A program made the translations under genes and the position numbers. Below are positions 37,529 through 48,179 of a stretch of 64,000 nt of DNA, one piece after another. Position 1 is the first letter of the stretch. Every line of letters starts with the position of its first letter. The notes beneath the pieces are model-generated. The model did no database searches and was not told where the DNA came from. It worked only from the letters and a program-made list of their open reading frames with translations. Source of the stretch: Trematomus loennbergii (taxonomy: Eukaryota > Chordata > Actinopteri > Perciformes > Nototheniidae); assembly GCA_012861695.1 (NCBI GenBank), contig JAAOOA010000368.1, positions 310,001 through 374,000 of the forward strand, given 5' to 3'.

Positions 37529-40170
37529 TTTTTTCCCCATCAACAGCACGTGTATGACTTGGTTTTCACCTCAGGCTTCCTTATGCCTATCTGTAAACAC
37601 AATAAAGCCATTCTTCACTCCAAATCTTTCTTGTGCACATTAAGCATCTTTTGAGTAACGTCTCTCCTGATTGGTTACATTTGGATGTCTGACTCTCTTC
37701 AGACCTGACGTTCAGCATACAAGTGGACGCGATTGTAAAGCATGCTCTCTGCGATTTGTGAATATTTAAAAAGTAAGATCATTCCCTCTTCAAGGTTAAT
37801 TGAGATGTTTAAATTCCCTATTTCTTTCTCATCTGCATTATTGTATAACACTCTTTACATGTCTGGTAAAACATTTAATTTACATACAATTTAGATAAAT
37901 AGACATATTAGTACAAATAAGTATTCGCTTTTTTATGTGTTGAGTCGTTTTCACCAATGTTTCGTATTTTTATTGTTGCTTGTGTTATCTGGAGTTGACT
38001 CAAACATTGGTGAAGCACCTTTAAACCTTTACAAAACACATCAGATCAATAAAGCTCATTTTCGTTTTTATTATAACTTATGGCCATTAACCCTGATGAA
38101 TTAGGGGGGAAATACACACTCTTGTTTCATACAGTACAAGGCCATCAGTATAAATATTCATGCGATAAACAACAAAACAGAAATTAATAAGAACATGAAG
38201 GAAACTTAAAATACAGTATAAGATAGTCAAATATAACAAAGTAAACATTGTTAAATGAATTTAGTTTTTACTGTGAATTAAATCGTAAATAGTGGTAAAA
38301 GTGCTTAATAGTTTAATGATTGACTTATCTTTTCTATCATGAATAGTTCCTAACCGTAAACAAACTTAAAGAATGATACTTAAAACGGTTGAATGTAAAT
38401 ATTTAACTTACATTTCCTGGAAAAGTGGTTTCAAAGCTAAAGAAAATAATAAAAGTTCAATACATTTTCTTCATCTCCTTTAAATGCTTCACTGAAGCTA
38501 CATTATTATTAATATGATTATTGTTGTACTGAGTGATATTTCCAAACTTCACGTGAAATTTCTTGGCATCCTCTTATGCTATTACGCACGTTTTAAATTT
38601 GGTATGGCAAACATGTTGAACAATATTGCACAACTGACTGACAGAACCTGTTATGGTGAACATGTTACATGCACACTGAATAAATCTAAGGAATGTGACT
38701 CCCTAGTGGCGGTGGATGGTCTCCGGCTGACTCTGGAGCCGGGTCCTGTTGGCCAGAGCTGCCTTTCGGGTCAGGATCTCCTCTGTTTTGGGTCGAGGAG
38801 GCACCTGGGGAACGACTGATGATGTCCTAGAAACATTGGAGCTTGCAGATTCAGACCTCTCGTTCGCTGGTATCGGAGCCACGTCGGTCTAAGAGGCTGA
38901 GATCAATGTTGCTGTCGCTTTGCTGAGGCGATGCCAAAGGACTTCCTATGTCTGTTAAGTTGGATGTGGATTCGAAGTCGGAGAAGCTGGTATCGGTGCT
39001 CGTGCTGCTCATGCTTCGTGCTCGGGCTTCTTCTGCATCTCTCTCCATCTGCGTCCGGGTCTCGGAGAGGACGTCCAGGGACCGGGCCTTGTGGAGACGC
39101 CCTCTGAACTGAGCTGCAGAATACTTCGCAGACCGGTGTCATCGCTGGATCGACGTAAAGCCGGAGCCTCCCTGCTGGAGGCCAGGTTCAGGGTGGAGCT
39201 GTGCAGCTTCCTCTGCAGGCTGTAGAGGCCGGCCCGAGGGTTGTTATAGGGCTGAAGGTTCATGGGGGGTGTAACCTGCCTTGCCATTGAATCTGGAGAG
39301 GATTACAAAAGAAAGATAATTGATTACAACTTTTGCAAACTATAATAACATCCTGATCAAGTTGAGAGAACTTATTTATCAAATTGCACAAAACCCCATT
39401 TCTAACTCTTTACATAGACAATAGTAGGTTTGTGATGCGTTTGCTTGAAAAGACAATAAAAGAGCATTCATAAGTGCTTCAACCAGCCTTTTTTAAATGT
39501 GCTCCGTGTTCCTATTCTCTATTGTTTGCAGTGCAGACAGATAAGATTCCATACCTGACGAGCCACCAGCCGTCGTCAGACTTCCTCAGCACCTCCACCA
39601 CGGAGCCGATGGGCACAGACACCTCGTCGTGCTTCTTCGTTGTGTAACTCCTCACGGCACAGTACAGGTCAGAGGTCACAAAGAAGATAACAAGATCAGA
39701 AATGTTGCAGTACAGTTAAAGACTAGAAGAGAATAGATGTATGTTAGCTTCCATTGGTCAAAGAGCACTCGCCAGTGGTGATTCTTTATTAAAACTTGGC
39801 ATCACATTATAAACTAGAGAATGCAATTCCTGAAGAAATTGCTAGTGGGAATGCTGAAGAAAGTGAAGAATTTAGATTGAAATGATACTGTACATGAACA
39901 CTGGGGGCTTGAATGTGTGATGAGAAGAAAAGAAAGTAAAAAGGCTTGGAAAAGCAGCAGAATATTTGAAATGCAAACTTTTGAACTAACTTGATGGCAA
40001 ATGATCTGTCGCCATGCCAACGGCATTTGATGACATCCCATAATACGCTTAGATGCGTTGATGGCTGTGTTACCAAACCTGTGAAGTTTTGGGCCATTTG
40101 GAGCATTTTCACTAAAGTTATGAGAAAACCGTGTTTCATGGCGGGCATTGTGTTGCCATGGCAACGGCAT

Positions 40171-40645
40171 GTCCCGTAGATGTCTTCACGGCTGGACTGT
40201 TAGCACACATGTGAAGTTTGAGCACTTTTTGAACATTTTCATAGAAGTTATAGCGACATCATGTTTTATGGCGAGGGATGCGTTTCCATGGAAACGGCAT
40301 ATGGTGAGATCTCAGATTTGGCGTAGAGCTGTTGAGGCATGGACCGGTGATATACAAGTGAAGATTGGGGGACGATCGGACCGTGTCCATTGGACTTACA
40401 GCGACATCGTGCTTCATGGAGTGGTCTGTCGTCATGGCAACGGCATTTGAAGAAATCTCAAAACTGTCCCGTAGATGTCTTCACGGCTGGACTGTTAGCA
40501 CACATGTGAATTTTGAGCACTTTTTGAACATTTTCATAGGAGTTAAAAGGGACATCGTGTTTTATGGCGAGGGATGCGTTTCCATGGAAACGGCATATGG
40601 TGAGATTTCAGATTTGGCGTAGAGCTGTTGAGGCATGGACCGGTG
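40171..40645. repeat. Tandem repeat of about 295 bp in noxo1 A intron
   Basis: A block beginning gtcccgtagatgtcttcacg and ending ttgaggcatggaccggtg occurs at about 40171-40352 and again at 40466-40645 (period about 295 bases). Copy B has only one unit, so the expansion or loss happened after the segment duplicated. Other parts nearby (ccatggcaacggcat, ccatggaaacggcat) are internal variants of the same motif. Confidence 0.75.
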
Positions 40646-40662
40646 TGGGAGGGAGAGAGAGG

Positions 40663-41054
40663 GGGTGTTTCTCAATCGCGAGTAAAGCTGCTTCAGAGCC
40701 ACTATTTCAAGCATACTACATCATCGAGTGCCGCCGAAGTACTGTTCCAATCTCCAGTATACTTGGAAATCTACCGAGCCCGGCGTACTCCGTTTGGAGA
40801 AATATCGAGTCTGCACACGAGTAGACTTCCCGGTCTTAAAATCCCCACAATGCTTTGCGCACGGACCAATTTCCCCAAATCTGTGGCGGAAGATGTAAGG
40901 CGGGGCCTCTCATATGACGCACACCTGTACACTTGCTAGCGTGTTCCACACTTCGTTTTCCGAATGCCAGGAAGTATTCTTGACTCGCTTCTGAAGCAAG
41001 ATGCTCGGCAGACATGTGCTACCAAGCAAGCGTACTCGCGATTGAGAAACACCC
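40663..41054. mobile_element. MITE with GGGTGTTTCTCAATCGCGAG termini (noxo1 A only)
   Basis: A 392-bp element. The left end GGGTGTTTCTCAATCGCGAG is mirrored exactly by ctcgcgattgagaaacaccc at the right end. It sits in a GAGAGA-rich site, so the target duplication cannot be defined. It is absent from copy B, hence inserted after the duplication or lost there. No coding capacity. Confidence 0.85.
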
Positions 41055-41989
41055 AGAGAGAGAGAAATGAACAGTTAGAACTGACTGCTGTCAGTTGGAG
41101 TGATGACATCATCGTGTTCCATTACACAGGTGTTTATAGTTGAGCTAACGAGCTAAGAAGAGATTAAAGGTTTGCATTGTTCTGAATGACAGATAAACCT
41201 CTTACATGTGAATGTTTTGTGGAAGAACAATAACAGATATCTGTGAAATTTCAAAACGTGAAGCATGTCAAGGAAGTTGAGTATCTGAAGTGTAATTTTT
41301 GTGTACTTTCTGGCAGTTTAACTAAAGGTGTGCGGCTCCTGCTGTGAGGAAATATCAGCCTGAAATTACAATGGGTTTTAATGGAGACATGTTGAACATT
41401 TTTGTCACTTCATACCCTCAAGAGGCATTTTGTTTAGTTATTTGTCATTTTTCAAGCTACGAGATGTTTTCCTATGTTTGTCATGAAAAATGATGTCTCA
41501 AGAATGTAGGGTTTGGGAATTATGGCAGTTTTAAAAAAAAATGATGAAGGCAAATTTCAAGATTTCCTACCCTCTCGCTGTGACATCACGCACTCTGCCT
41601 TAACGAGCTGCGCAATGTTAAAGTTAAAATGTTAAAAATGGGATGAATTATGGGATGTATCTCTGGAATTATGAAAGTTATGAATGATAAAAGTAATAGC
41701 CATCGATTCCCGACCGAGCTGAACGTTTTGATGTTTGAACGGAGTTTCTGCGATGTTGAATGTGGGAGCAGAAGACGGACAAAATAACTGGATGGAATAA
41801 TAAACTTTTTGTCCGTAGCATAACATATAGTTGGAATGCTGTATCAGCATTCCCACTACAATATGTCCACCTGGCATGAATTTATTGGCACAGCAATGTC
41901 AGAGCAATGTCAGGCTTGGATGGAATTTTAAGAAGCACTTGTCATTAAATGAATGGTAAATGTGTTCATTGTATCTATAAAATGTAAGG

Positions 41990-42570
41990 TGCAAGGCAGG
42001 CAATTTATATAGCACCTTTCAACATAAGGCATTTCAAGGTGCTTTACAAAAATTAAAGACATTCAGACAAAGGCATTTAAAAACAGTCGTTAAAAAGAAA
42101 AGAAACATTAAAAGAAAAAGTACATGAATAAAAAGTTACAGTGCAGTTTAAGATATGAATAGTTCACACAGAATTTCCATTTGACTGATGCCTTTCTTTA
42201 AGGTTTCTCTGAACATGAGCTGTGTACGCTTGTATGGCACATATGTCCCGAGCAGCATACACAGAGAAAACCAGCCAAGACAAAGTCCCCAGACACTGAT
42301 TCCCTGGGGTTACTAGCCCCAAATGTTCATTAACCAAAAACGAAACACAACCGCTCAGTTTCAATTAAAAGCAGCGGCAAAAAGATAAGTCTTCAGCCTG
42401 GATTTAAAAGTAGTAAGAGTTGCAGTGGACCTGCAGGTTTCTGGGAGTTTGTTCCAGATATTTGGAGCATAATAACTGAACACTGCTTTACCATGTTGAG
42501 GTCTGACTCTGGGGACAGTACAGTAGATAAAAGCATGGACAAGTTTTTCCAAATCCTGCTGTGACATTAG
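41990..42570 (-). mobile_element. Non-LTR retrotransposon 3' end in noxo1 A intron 6
   Basis: The minus-strand frame ends with IWNKLPETCRSTATL and FKSRLKTYLFAAAF, the C-terminal block of L2/CR1-like ORF2 proteins, followed by the tail gcaccttgaaatgcc and tatataaattgcctgcc. It is the same family as 8480-8860. It is shared with copy B (55366-55960), so it predates the segmental duplication. Confidence 0.75.
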
Positions 42571-44520
42571 TCTTTTAATCCTAGATATGTTCTTTAGGTG
42601 ATAGTAGGCTGATTTAGTAATTGTTTTAATGTGTAAGATACATAAATGTAAAATAGCTTAAGTTACCCAAATTGTTAAACTTTGTAATGCTCAAAGAAGT
42701 GATTAAACTGTCAAATTGGATGAAGAAATCATTAAACAAGAATAATGTACACTTTTTGTTCTTAGAATAGGATTTCATGAAGTTTATTTTAAGCATTTTA
42801 GTGTTCTAATTTTATTTCAATTTGCATTACTGTACTGTATGTACATTTCAATGTTTTTCCATAAAGAAGTTATGTGTACTTGTTCAATGAGGTCATTTCT
42901 GCATATTATAATTTGACTGAAAATGACACATACCTGCATGCTGGAATACATTGTCTTCCTCATCCTCTCCGTCCAATAACTGCAGGTAGGGAGCAGGAAA
43001 CCAAGCCAAACCCTTTGAGTCGTTCTCAACCAGCCACCAACCTGGAGAGGAAATAAAACAACCGTTAAGCATGACAGAAATACAGAAAGAGCAGCTCAAG
43101 TTTGTTTTGCTGATTTCCAGTAACCATCTACATGAAAGCTGAGGCACTGACCTGCAGGATCTTTGATCAGCACGTCCAGCGTCTCGTCCACAGCGACCTT
43201 AAACGGACGATTCTTGGTATCTTTTGTCTCGTAGGCGGCCACGCAGGAGTAAGTCTGGGTGACAAACGGTGAGTGACGCTGCCTCTAGGCTGTGAGAAAC
43301 TTCTCCTCCTCCACATCAGCATCAGGATCATGATGCTGTGTGAGAGAGAAATCAGTCATTTAATAATCAAGAACTCATTTAAACTCTCTTGTCATTTGAT
43401 CTGAAACTCTGGTGTGAGAACTGACCTGTTCTTGGTGAAGTCTGGCAGCAGGTCGTGATCTTTGGGCATGAAGAACTGAGTCACCTCTGGGGTCCGTGTC
43501 ACACTTTGATCGCACTTCAGAAGTTTCTCGCAGTAGCTCTCCAGGAACTTCATGCGTTGGATGGAGCGCTTGGATCCTTTCTTCTGGCTGCTCTTCCTGG
43601 CCTGTCCTGCAGAGGAGAGGAACATTTTTCAAGATTATTACCAGACTGTAAAGAGAGCAGCGTCTAGTCCAAACTGTAAATGTGTTCACTGATTCATGAA
43701 GGACACAGTCATAGGGAAGGGAAACGCCCAAAGATTATTACCAAACTGGCTGAGAAATAAGGTGAATTACTATATTTATACAGCATTTTTCTTGGAAAGT
43801 ACAAAATGTAATATCCATCTAATTGCTTCAAACTAAGTTAAAACTGAAAAACAGATTAGACAATACTAAATGTTTGCAGTGTTATTAAACTCTTGTAGTT
43901 GGCTTTTCCTCAAATTATCTGCTGCAAATGCACAATTTCTGTGTAAGGAGACCATTAAAATAGACCTTTTCTAACATACATTTGAACTATTCTTACCTCT
44001 AAATTTGGGGATCACTCTGTTTTCTCTTGAAAATGTTCATGATAGAGAATCTCTTCTTCAGCTGCCTCTGTTTGAAAGAAAAAAAAACATTTATTAGTTC
44101 TACAAAATAAACACCAATCTAAGAACATGTGTGATTTCTTTAGTTTTTGGGGACTTACATGGCATTTCCTGAACTCCTGGAAGGACCTGTAAATGATCAC
44201 TTCAGTGTTGTCCGACCACAACACAGAAATCATGAACATCTGTGGAGAAATACAAATAATGAAGGATGAGGGATGACATTTTTTACACAAATACAGAAAA
44301 TCACACAGTTAAATCTTCAGTTAAATCACACCTGTTGTGTTAACTCACCTTGAGTTTAGGTGTGTCCCTGTGCACAGCTCCAATAATGCGAGCACTGATT
44401 ACAACGCGTTGATCCCCAGCCATTGTGTGAAGGGTGTGTCTCAGCTCTGTGGATGAATAGCAGCTGTATGGTCTGCAGGTGAGCTGTTTCTTCTGCTGGA
44501 TCACAGAGTCTGCAGCAGTA

Positions 44521-44530
44521 CATATACCCT
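44521..44530 (-). promoter_or_regulatory. TATA-like box of noxo1 A
   Basis: On the minus strand agggtatatg lies about 100 bases upstream of the noxo1 ATG at 44423 and is preserved in copy B. It is the only TATA-like element between the ATG and the LTR. Its function is inferred from position and conservation. Confidence 0.45.
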
Positions 44531-44587
44531 GCTAATAATGGAGGCGGAGTCAGAGGAAGACACACCTGAGGCAGGGAGAAAAAGGAT

Positions 44588-44887
44588 TGTGACGATCCCT
44601 GCCTTGTTATCTCTTGGGTGTGTGTGTGTGTGTTCCTTTAAGGTTCTCCCTTTGGTCTATCAGCTGGGATTGAGGACACCTGGCGGCCGGTACCAGAGGG
44701 TTAAAGGGCCTGAGTGAGACCCGCAACCTCTCTCCCCGCATAGGACCTGATCTGGGAGCAGCCACGTCGCTTAGTTTTCTTTGCTTTGTTTTTGGTTTAT
44801 TTTAAGTTTTTGTTAATAAATATATTTTTCATATATGTTCTCGTCCTTCCCACGCTTTTTGTTATGGCCAAGAGCCAGGCCATGACA
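44588..44887 (+). repeat. Gypsy 5' LTR
   Basis: Begins TGTGACGATCC and ends AGGCCATGACA. It shares the whole body with the 3' LTR; differences include a longer GT run and the sequence aagagccaggcc near the end, missing from the 3' LTR. A further copy with the same aagagccaggcc form is at 57956-58250. Confidence 0.9.
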
Positions 44888-44889
44888 GA

Positions 44890-44902
44890 TGGGGGCTCGT
44901 CC
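44890..44902 (+). promoter_or_regulatory. Primer-binding site, proline-tRNA type
   Basis: TGGGGGCTCGTCC, two bases after the 5' LTR, is the sequence known from retroelements primed by tRNA-Pro. The following bases (acttc) diverge from the longer consensus. Confidence 0.75.
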
Positions 44903-45587
44903 ACTTCTTTTATCTGTGATACAGCAACGGATAGGTAAGATTTGTGTTGGGAGTTGGTGCGCGTGTATAAAGTTTGTTGGGAGCGCGTTTGCAGTGCGGC
45001 CGGTTTCTGTGTTTCGGCTCGTTGTGGGAAGGACATTAGATTTCAGATCGTTGTTTGGGGACTGATTTGATTACTTTGTGAGGCTTTGATTTGTTTGGTA
45101 TTATATTTCGGGAGAGTGGTTGCTAGTGGTTCTTAGCCGTGGTCAGCTGTTTGTTTTGTTTTTTTCCTTTCTTTCTCGTGTGGGTTTGTTGGTGCGTTGC
45201 ATGTGGAGCAGTGCGGAGTTTTCCCTGGCAGGTTAAGCGGCGGTTCCCTTGGGATTGTTGAGCGGGGTGCGTAGTGTTGCGGAGAAAGTGGTTGAAGCTT
45301 CGACTTGGGAGCATGGCCGTGGTCTCAGTAGTGTTGCTAGCTTGCTAGTAGCTTTGATGGGCCAGCGGTCTCCAGTGCATAAATACCCACCACAAGTAAC
45401 TGCATGAAGACTATAGGAGATTAGTCAGTGGGATGGTGACATTAGTGTTGTTCCACTTTGGACGCGTGGTGGTATCTGTCCGGTTTGTTTGTGTTTTTTC
45501 TTTTTCTTTTCTTTTTTCTTTTTCTCTCTCTTCTCTCGGCGTCAAGGTCCAGTGCTGTGTTCCGGTGAGGGGTCGTTGTAAGTTAAT

Positions 45588-46879
45588 ATGGCTGACGTAG
45601 AGGCATTTATTGAAGCTCCGTCTCAGGAGTCTCTCGGCACGTTTTTAAGAGAGCAGCTGCTCTTAATTGCTGAGCATTTCTCTGTCTATTGTCGGTGATA
45701 GAAGGGTGAAAGACAACAAAGACTCTATTGTCGACATTAAGGGAGACAGGAGTTTTTGCTACTTAAAGGAAGAGGGGGTTTTGTTAAAACCTCTTTTTCA
45801 GGCTAGTGCACTTTCTTTTTAACAGCAGAGGGAAATGTTGTTGTTGCAGCAGGAACATGAAAACATAAAGTGGGAACATGACAGGGTAAAGTACGAACAT
45901 GACAGAGTATAGTGTGAACATGACCGGGAACATGACAAAATTAAGTATGAGTTGGGAATTTAAAAGGAAATCACAGTGCGGATGCGACAAGAATCTGAGA
46001 AAGCTAAGATTGAGACATCGTCTGTCCCTAACTCTGAGATGGCGCGTTGTCCGGTGAGGGACAGGGTGAACACAGGTGTCCTCATCGCTTTGATATTAGT
46101 AACCTGCGCTTGCTGCCTCACTTTAATGAAAGTGATCCCGACACGTTTTTTTATTATTTTAACGTGTACCTAGGGCTATAGTAGATTGGCTTGATGCAGA
46201 CTGCGCTCTGATGCTTCAGTGTGTTCTCACAGGAAGAGCACAGTCTGCATATTCCTCATGTCTGGAAGATAGCTCTAGCTATAGTAAAATAAAATCGGCG
46301 GTGCTTAGAGCATATGAACTGGTGCCAGAGGCCTATCGACAGCGTTTTAGGTTTTTTGAGCAAAAACAAGATCAAACATATGTGGAGATGGCAAGGGATT
46401 TGTCTGTTTGTTTTAAGCGTTGGTTAACTGCTCTTGAAATCACTACTTTTGACGATTTGTGTGAGCTCATGACTTTGGAACAGTTCAAAAATATTCTTCC
46501 TAACAAGATTGCTACTTACATAACAGAACACAGGGTCACTTCTGCGGCTGAAGCTGCTGTGGCAGCTGATGAGTTTGTGTTGCTTCGTAAGAGCACGTTT
46601 GGAGGGCGCTCTGAGGCCCTAATTGTTTTTGAAGGAAGTAGAAAGGCTGTTGATGTTGGTTCATTTGGGATGGAGCCAAGGAAATTGGGTTTGGTCAAAT
46701 CTGAGGTGGATAATAATATTTGCCACTACTGTCGTGAAAAAGGCCATTGGAAGGCAGATGTCCTGCGCTTAGAGCAAAATCTGAGGGAGGAAGATATTTT
46801 GTTGGGCCTGTTGCGTTGCTGCTCCTGTGAAAAGCTGCTGTGTTGCCGATGTGCTTACATCCCACTTATGTGGATCTGA
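45588..46879 (+). pseudogene. Gypsy gag, degenerate
   Basis: A likely start is at 45588 (first residues MADVEAFIEAPSQE), but stop codons and frame shifts follow. The region 46211-46790 is open and has the SCAN-like Gag core of vertebrate Gypsy elements (AYELVPEAYRQRFR, LCELMTLEQFKNILP, AAEAAVAADEF). It is followed by a zinc knuckle, CHYCREKGHW (about 46721-46750), whose last cysteine is lost to a frame change. Around 45850-45950 there are short tandem repeats of a GluHisAsp-type unit. No complete protein can be made as it stands. Confidence 0.8.
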
Positions 46880-46894
46880 GGTTTTGGCATCTTA

Positions 46895-47233
46895 TGCTCC
46901 ATTTATACGAGACGGCTTGGTGTCATTGGTAGGTAGTAATGTCAGAGTTCCAATCAAAATCTTGCGAGACACAGGGGCTTTTGATCCTATATTGTTGACT
47001 CTGTTTTGCCTTTGTCTTATGAAAGTGACACTGGTGACACCGTTCTGAGTTGGGGAATGGGATTAAAAGTTCTTCCTATTCCTGTTCATAGGATGTATAT
47101 TGACTGTGATCTTGTTAAGGGTGAGGTGGCTGTTGGTGTACGTCCAGCTTTGCCAATCGAGGGATACACTTCATCCTGGGCAACGGTTTGGCAGGTAGCA
47201 GAGTCTGGACTGATGTTCCCCCTGCGTTTTTAG
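46895..47233 (+). pseudogene. Gypsy retropepsin region, degenerate
   Basis: Contains the aspartic-protease active-site context ILRDTGA (about 46958-46978), followed in another frame by VLSWGMGLKVLPIPVHRMYI and ALPIEGYTSSW, typical of the domain between Gag and reverse transcriptase in this clade. Frame shifts break it. No reverse-transcriptase motif follows, as it would in an intact element. Confidence 0.7.
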
Positions 47234-47370
47234 TCACTGGCGGTCCGATTGAGTCAGGGTCTGAGGAGAGCTCTACAGTGTTGGCAGACGTCACGTCCTC
47301 TTGTGTGACCTCGTGCTATGGACAAAAATATGTTAAACCAGAAGACCAAGCATTGTCCCACTAGTCAAAG

Positions 47371-47650
47371 TGGTCGTGGCGGTGGCGTTGATGGTGGTCG
47401 TGGTGGCGGCAGCAGGGGTCGAGGAAGAGGCAAGGAAATGTCTGCTATCGGTGTGGAGACCAAGGACACATGGCTCGTGACTGTGGGCATGCCAACGACC
47501 GGAAGTGCTACCCTGCGGTGGGCTTGGTCACATCCAGAGACGTGCAGTAGGTGAAATGTTACAGTGTGTGACATTGGCCACGTTGCGGTGCATGCAGTAA
47601 AGCCAGTGAACTAACTGCTACAACTGAGGAAACACGGGCCGTGACGGTAA
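47371..47650 (+). pseudogene. CNBP-like zinc-knuckle cassette inside the Gypsy element
   Basis: An Arg-Gly-rich stretch ([14 protein letters not shown]) is followed by [14 protein letters not shown], then GHANDRKCY and, after frame shifts, [18 protein letters not shown] and a serine-lysine-alanine link to further knuckle remnants. The order and spacing agree with CNBP (cellular nucleic acid-binding protein), which has an RGG box and seven CCHC knuckles, including a HANEQKCYSCGGFGHIQ-type segment. It occupies the place where pol should be. Either a CNBP-derived retrosequence was captured, or an element family carries a CNBP-like nucleocapsid. It is broken by several frame changes. Confidence 0.65.
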
Positions 47651-47888
47651 TGTATTGTCTGTCATACTGTTTGATAAATCGTTCTCGCTCTGCCCAAGTG
47701 TGCTTCTCAGGTAGCTACCTGTGTTGCTAAAGATGTGGCTGGGTGTTGGAGGAGCGTTTGGCAGTGTGAGGGTTGTATGTTGGTTTTGTTGGAAGTGGGG
47801 TGCCTTATGTGTTGTGTTTTTTTTGTTTTGTCAGGCTTGGGTTGGTGTGCCGGTGGTCCTGGGGACACCGACTTTAAGGGGGGGGGGG

Positions 47889-48175
47889 TGTGACGACCCC
47901 TGCCTTGTTATCTCTTGTGTGTGTGTGTGTGTTCCTTTAAGGTTCTCCCTTTGGTCTATCAGCTGGGATTGAGGACACCTGACGGCCGATACCAGAGGGT
48001 TAAAGGGCCTGAGTGAGACCTGCAACCTCTCTCCCCGCAGAGGACCTGATCTGGGAGCAGCCACGTCGCTTAGTTTTTCTTTGCTTTGTTTTTGGTTTAT
48101 GTTAAGTTTTTGTTAATAAATATATTTTTCATATATGTTCTCGTCCTTCCCACGCTTTTTGTTATGGCCATGACA
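47889..48175 (+). repeat. Gypsy 3' LTR
   Basis: Preceded by a G-rich tract, begins TGTGACGACCCC and ends ATGGCCATGACA. It lacks the short aagagccaggcc stretch found in the 5' LTR and has a different GT-run length. Several substitutions separate the two LTRs, so the insertion is not very recent. Confidence 0.9.
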
Positions 48176-48179
48176 GGAT

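Larger units (their letters stand above)
38703..44423 (-). pseudogene. noxo1: NADPH oxidase organizer 1-like, copy A (probable pseudogene)
   Basis: NOXO1 is the p47phox-like organiser that brings NOXA1 to NOX1/p22phox. Exons by alignment with copy B: 44349-44423, 44159-44239, 43997-44067, 43426-43606, 43152-43335, 42934-43041, about 39555-39670 and 38703-39292. Domains are PX (IIYRSFQEFRK), two SH3s (NRPFKVAVDETLDVLI then WWLVENDSKGLAWFPAPYL; HDEVSVPIGSVVEVL then GWWLV) and a proline-rich tail (VPPRPK). Lesions: a 2-bp deletion in exon 3 gives an early stop. Exon 5 is 4 bp shorter. The AG acceptor of the second-SH3 exon is replaced. Exon 8 lacks 2 bp after GKAGYTP, has a 1-bp loss near 39121 and a 1-bp gain near 38871, and has lost 18 bp encoding the conserved RCSTMT motif. 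Too many hits to be only sequencing error. Start and promoter sequence remain. Confidence 0.82.
37612..44583. repeat. noxo1 segmental duplication, copy A
   Basis: Starts at ctccaaatctttcttgtgc and runs to the Gypsy LTR. It matches 50418-57951 in coding and intron sequence, with the middle part of intron 6 replaced by unrelated insertions in each copy (40625-42005 here, 53147-55366 in copy B). Confidence 0.9.
44588..48175 (+). mobile_element. Gypsy LTR retrotransposon, non-autonomous
   Basis: A 3.6-kb element with two LTRs of 300 and 287 bp (44588-44887, 47889-48175), ends TGTGACGA and CATGACA, and the target duplication GGAT (44584-44587, 48176-48179). The primer-binding site is at 44890-44902 and the polypurine stretch at about 47877-47888. 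Inside are a broken gag, an aspartic-protease region and a zinc-knuckle segment. Reverse transcriptase, RNase H and integrase are missing. The element stands between the two noxo1 copies, and its 5' LTR is about 165 bases from the noxo1 A start codon in divergent orientation. Confidence 0.9.

Noticed and set aside
38514..38819. 101-residue plus-strand frame
   Set aside because: It is antisense to the 3' end of noxo1 copy A; the corresponding frame in copy B is also only antisense.
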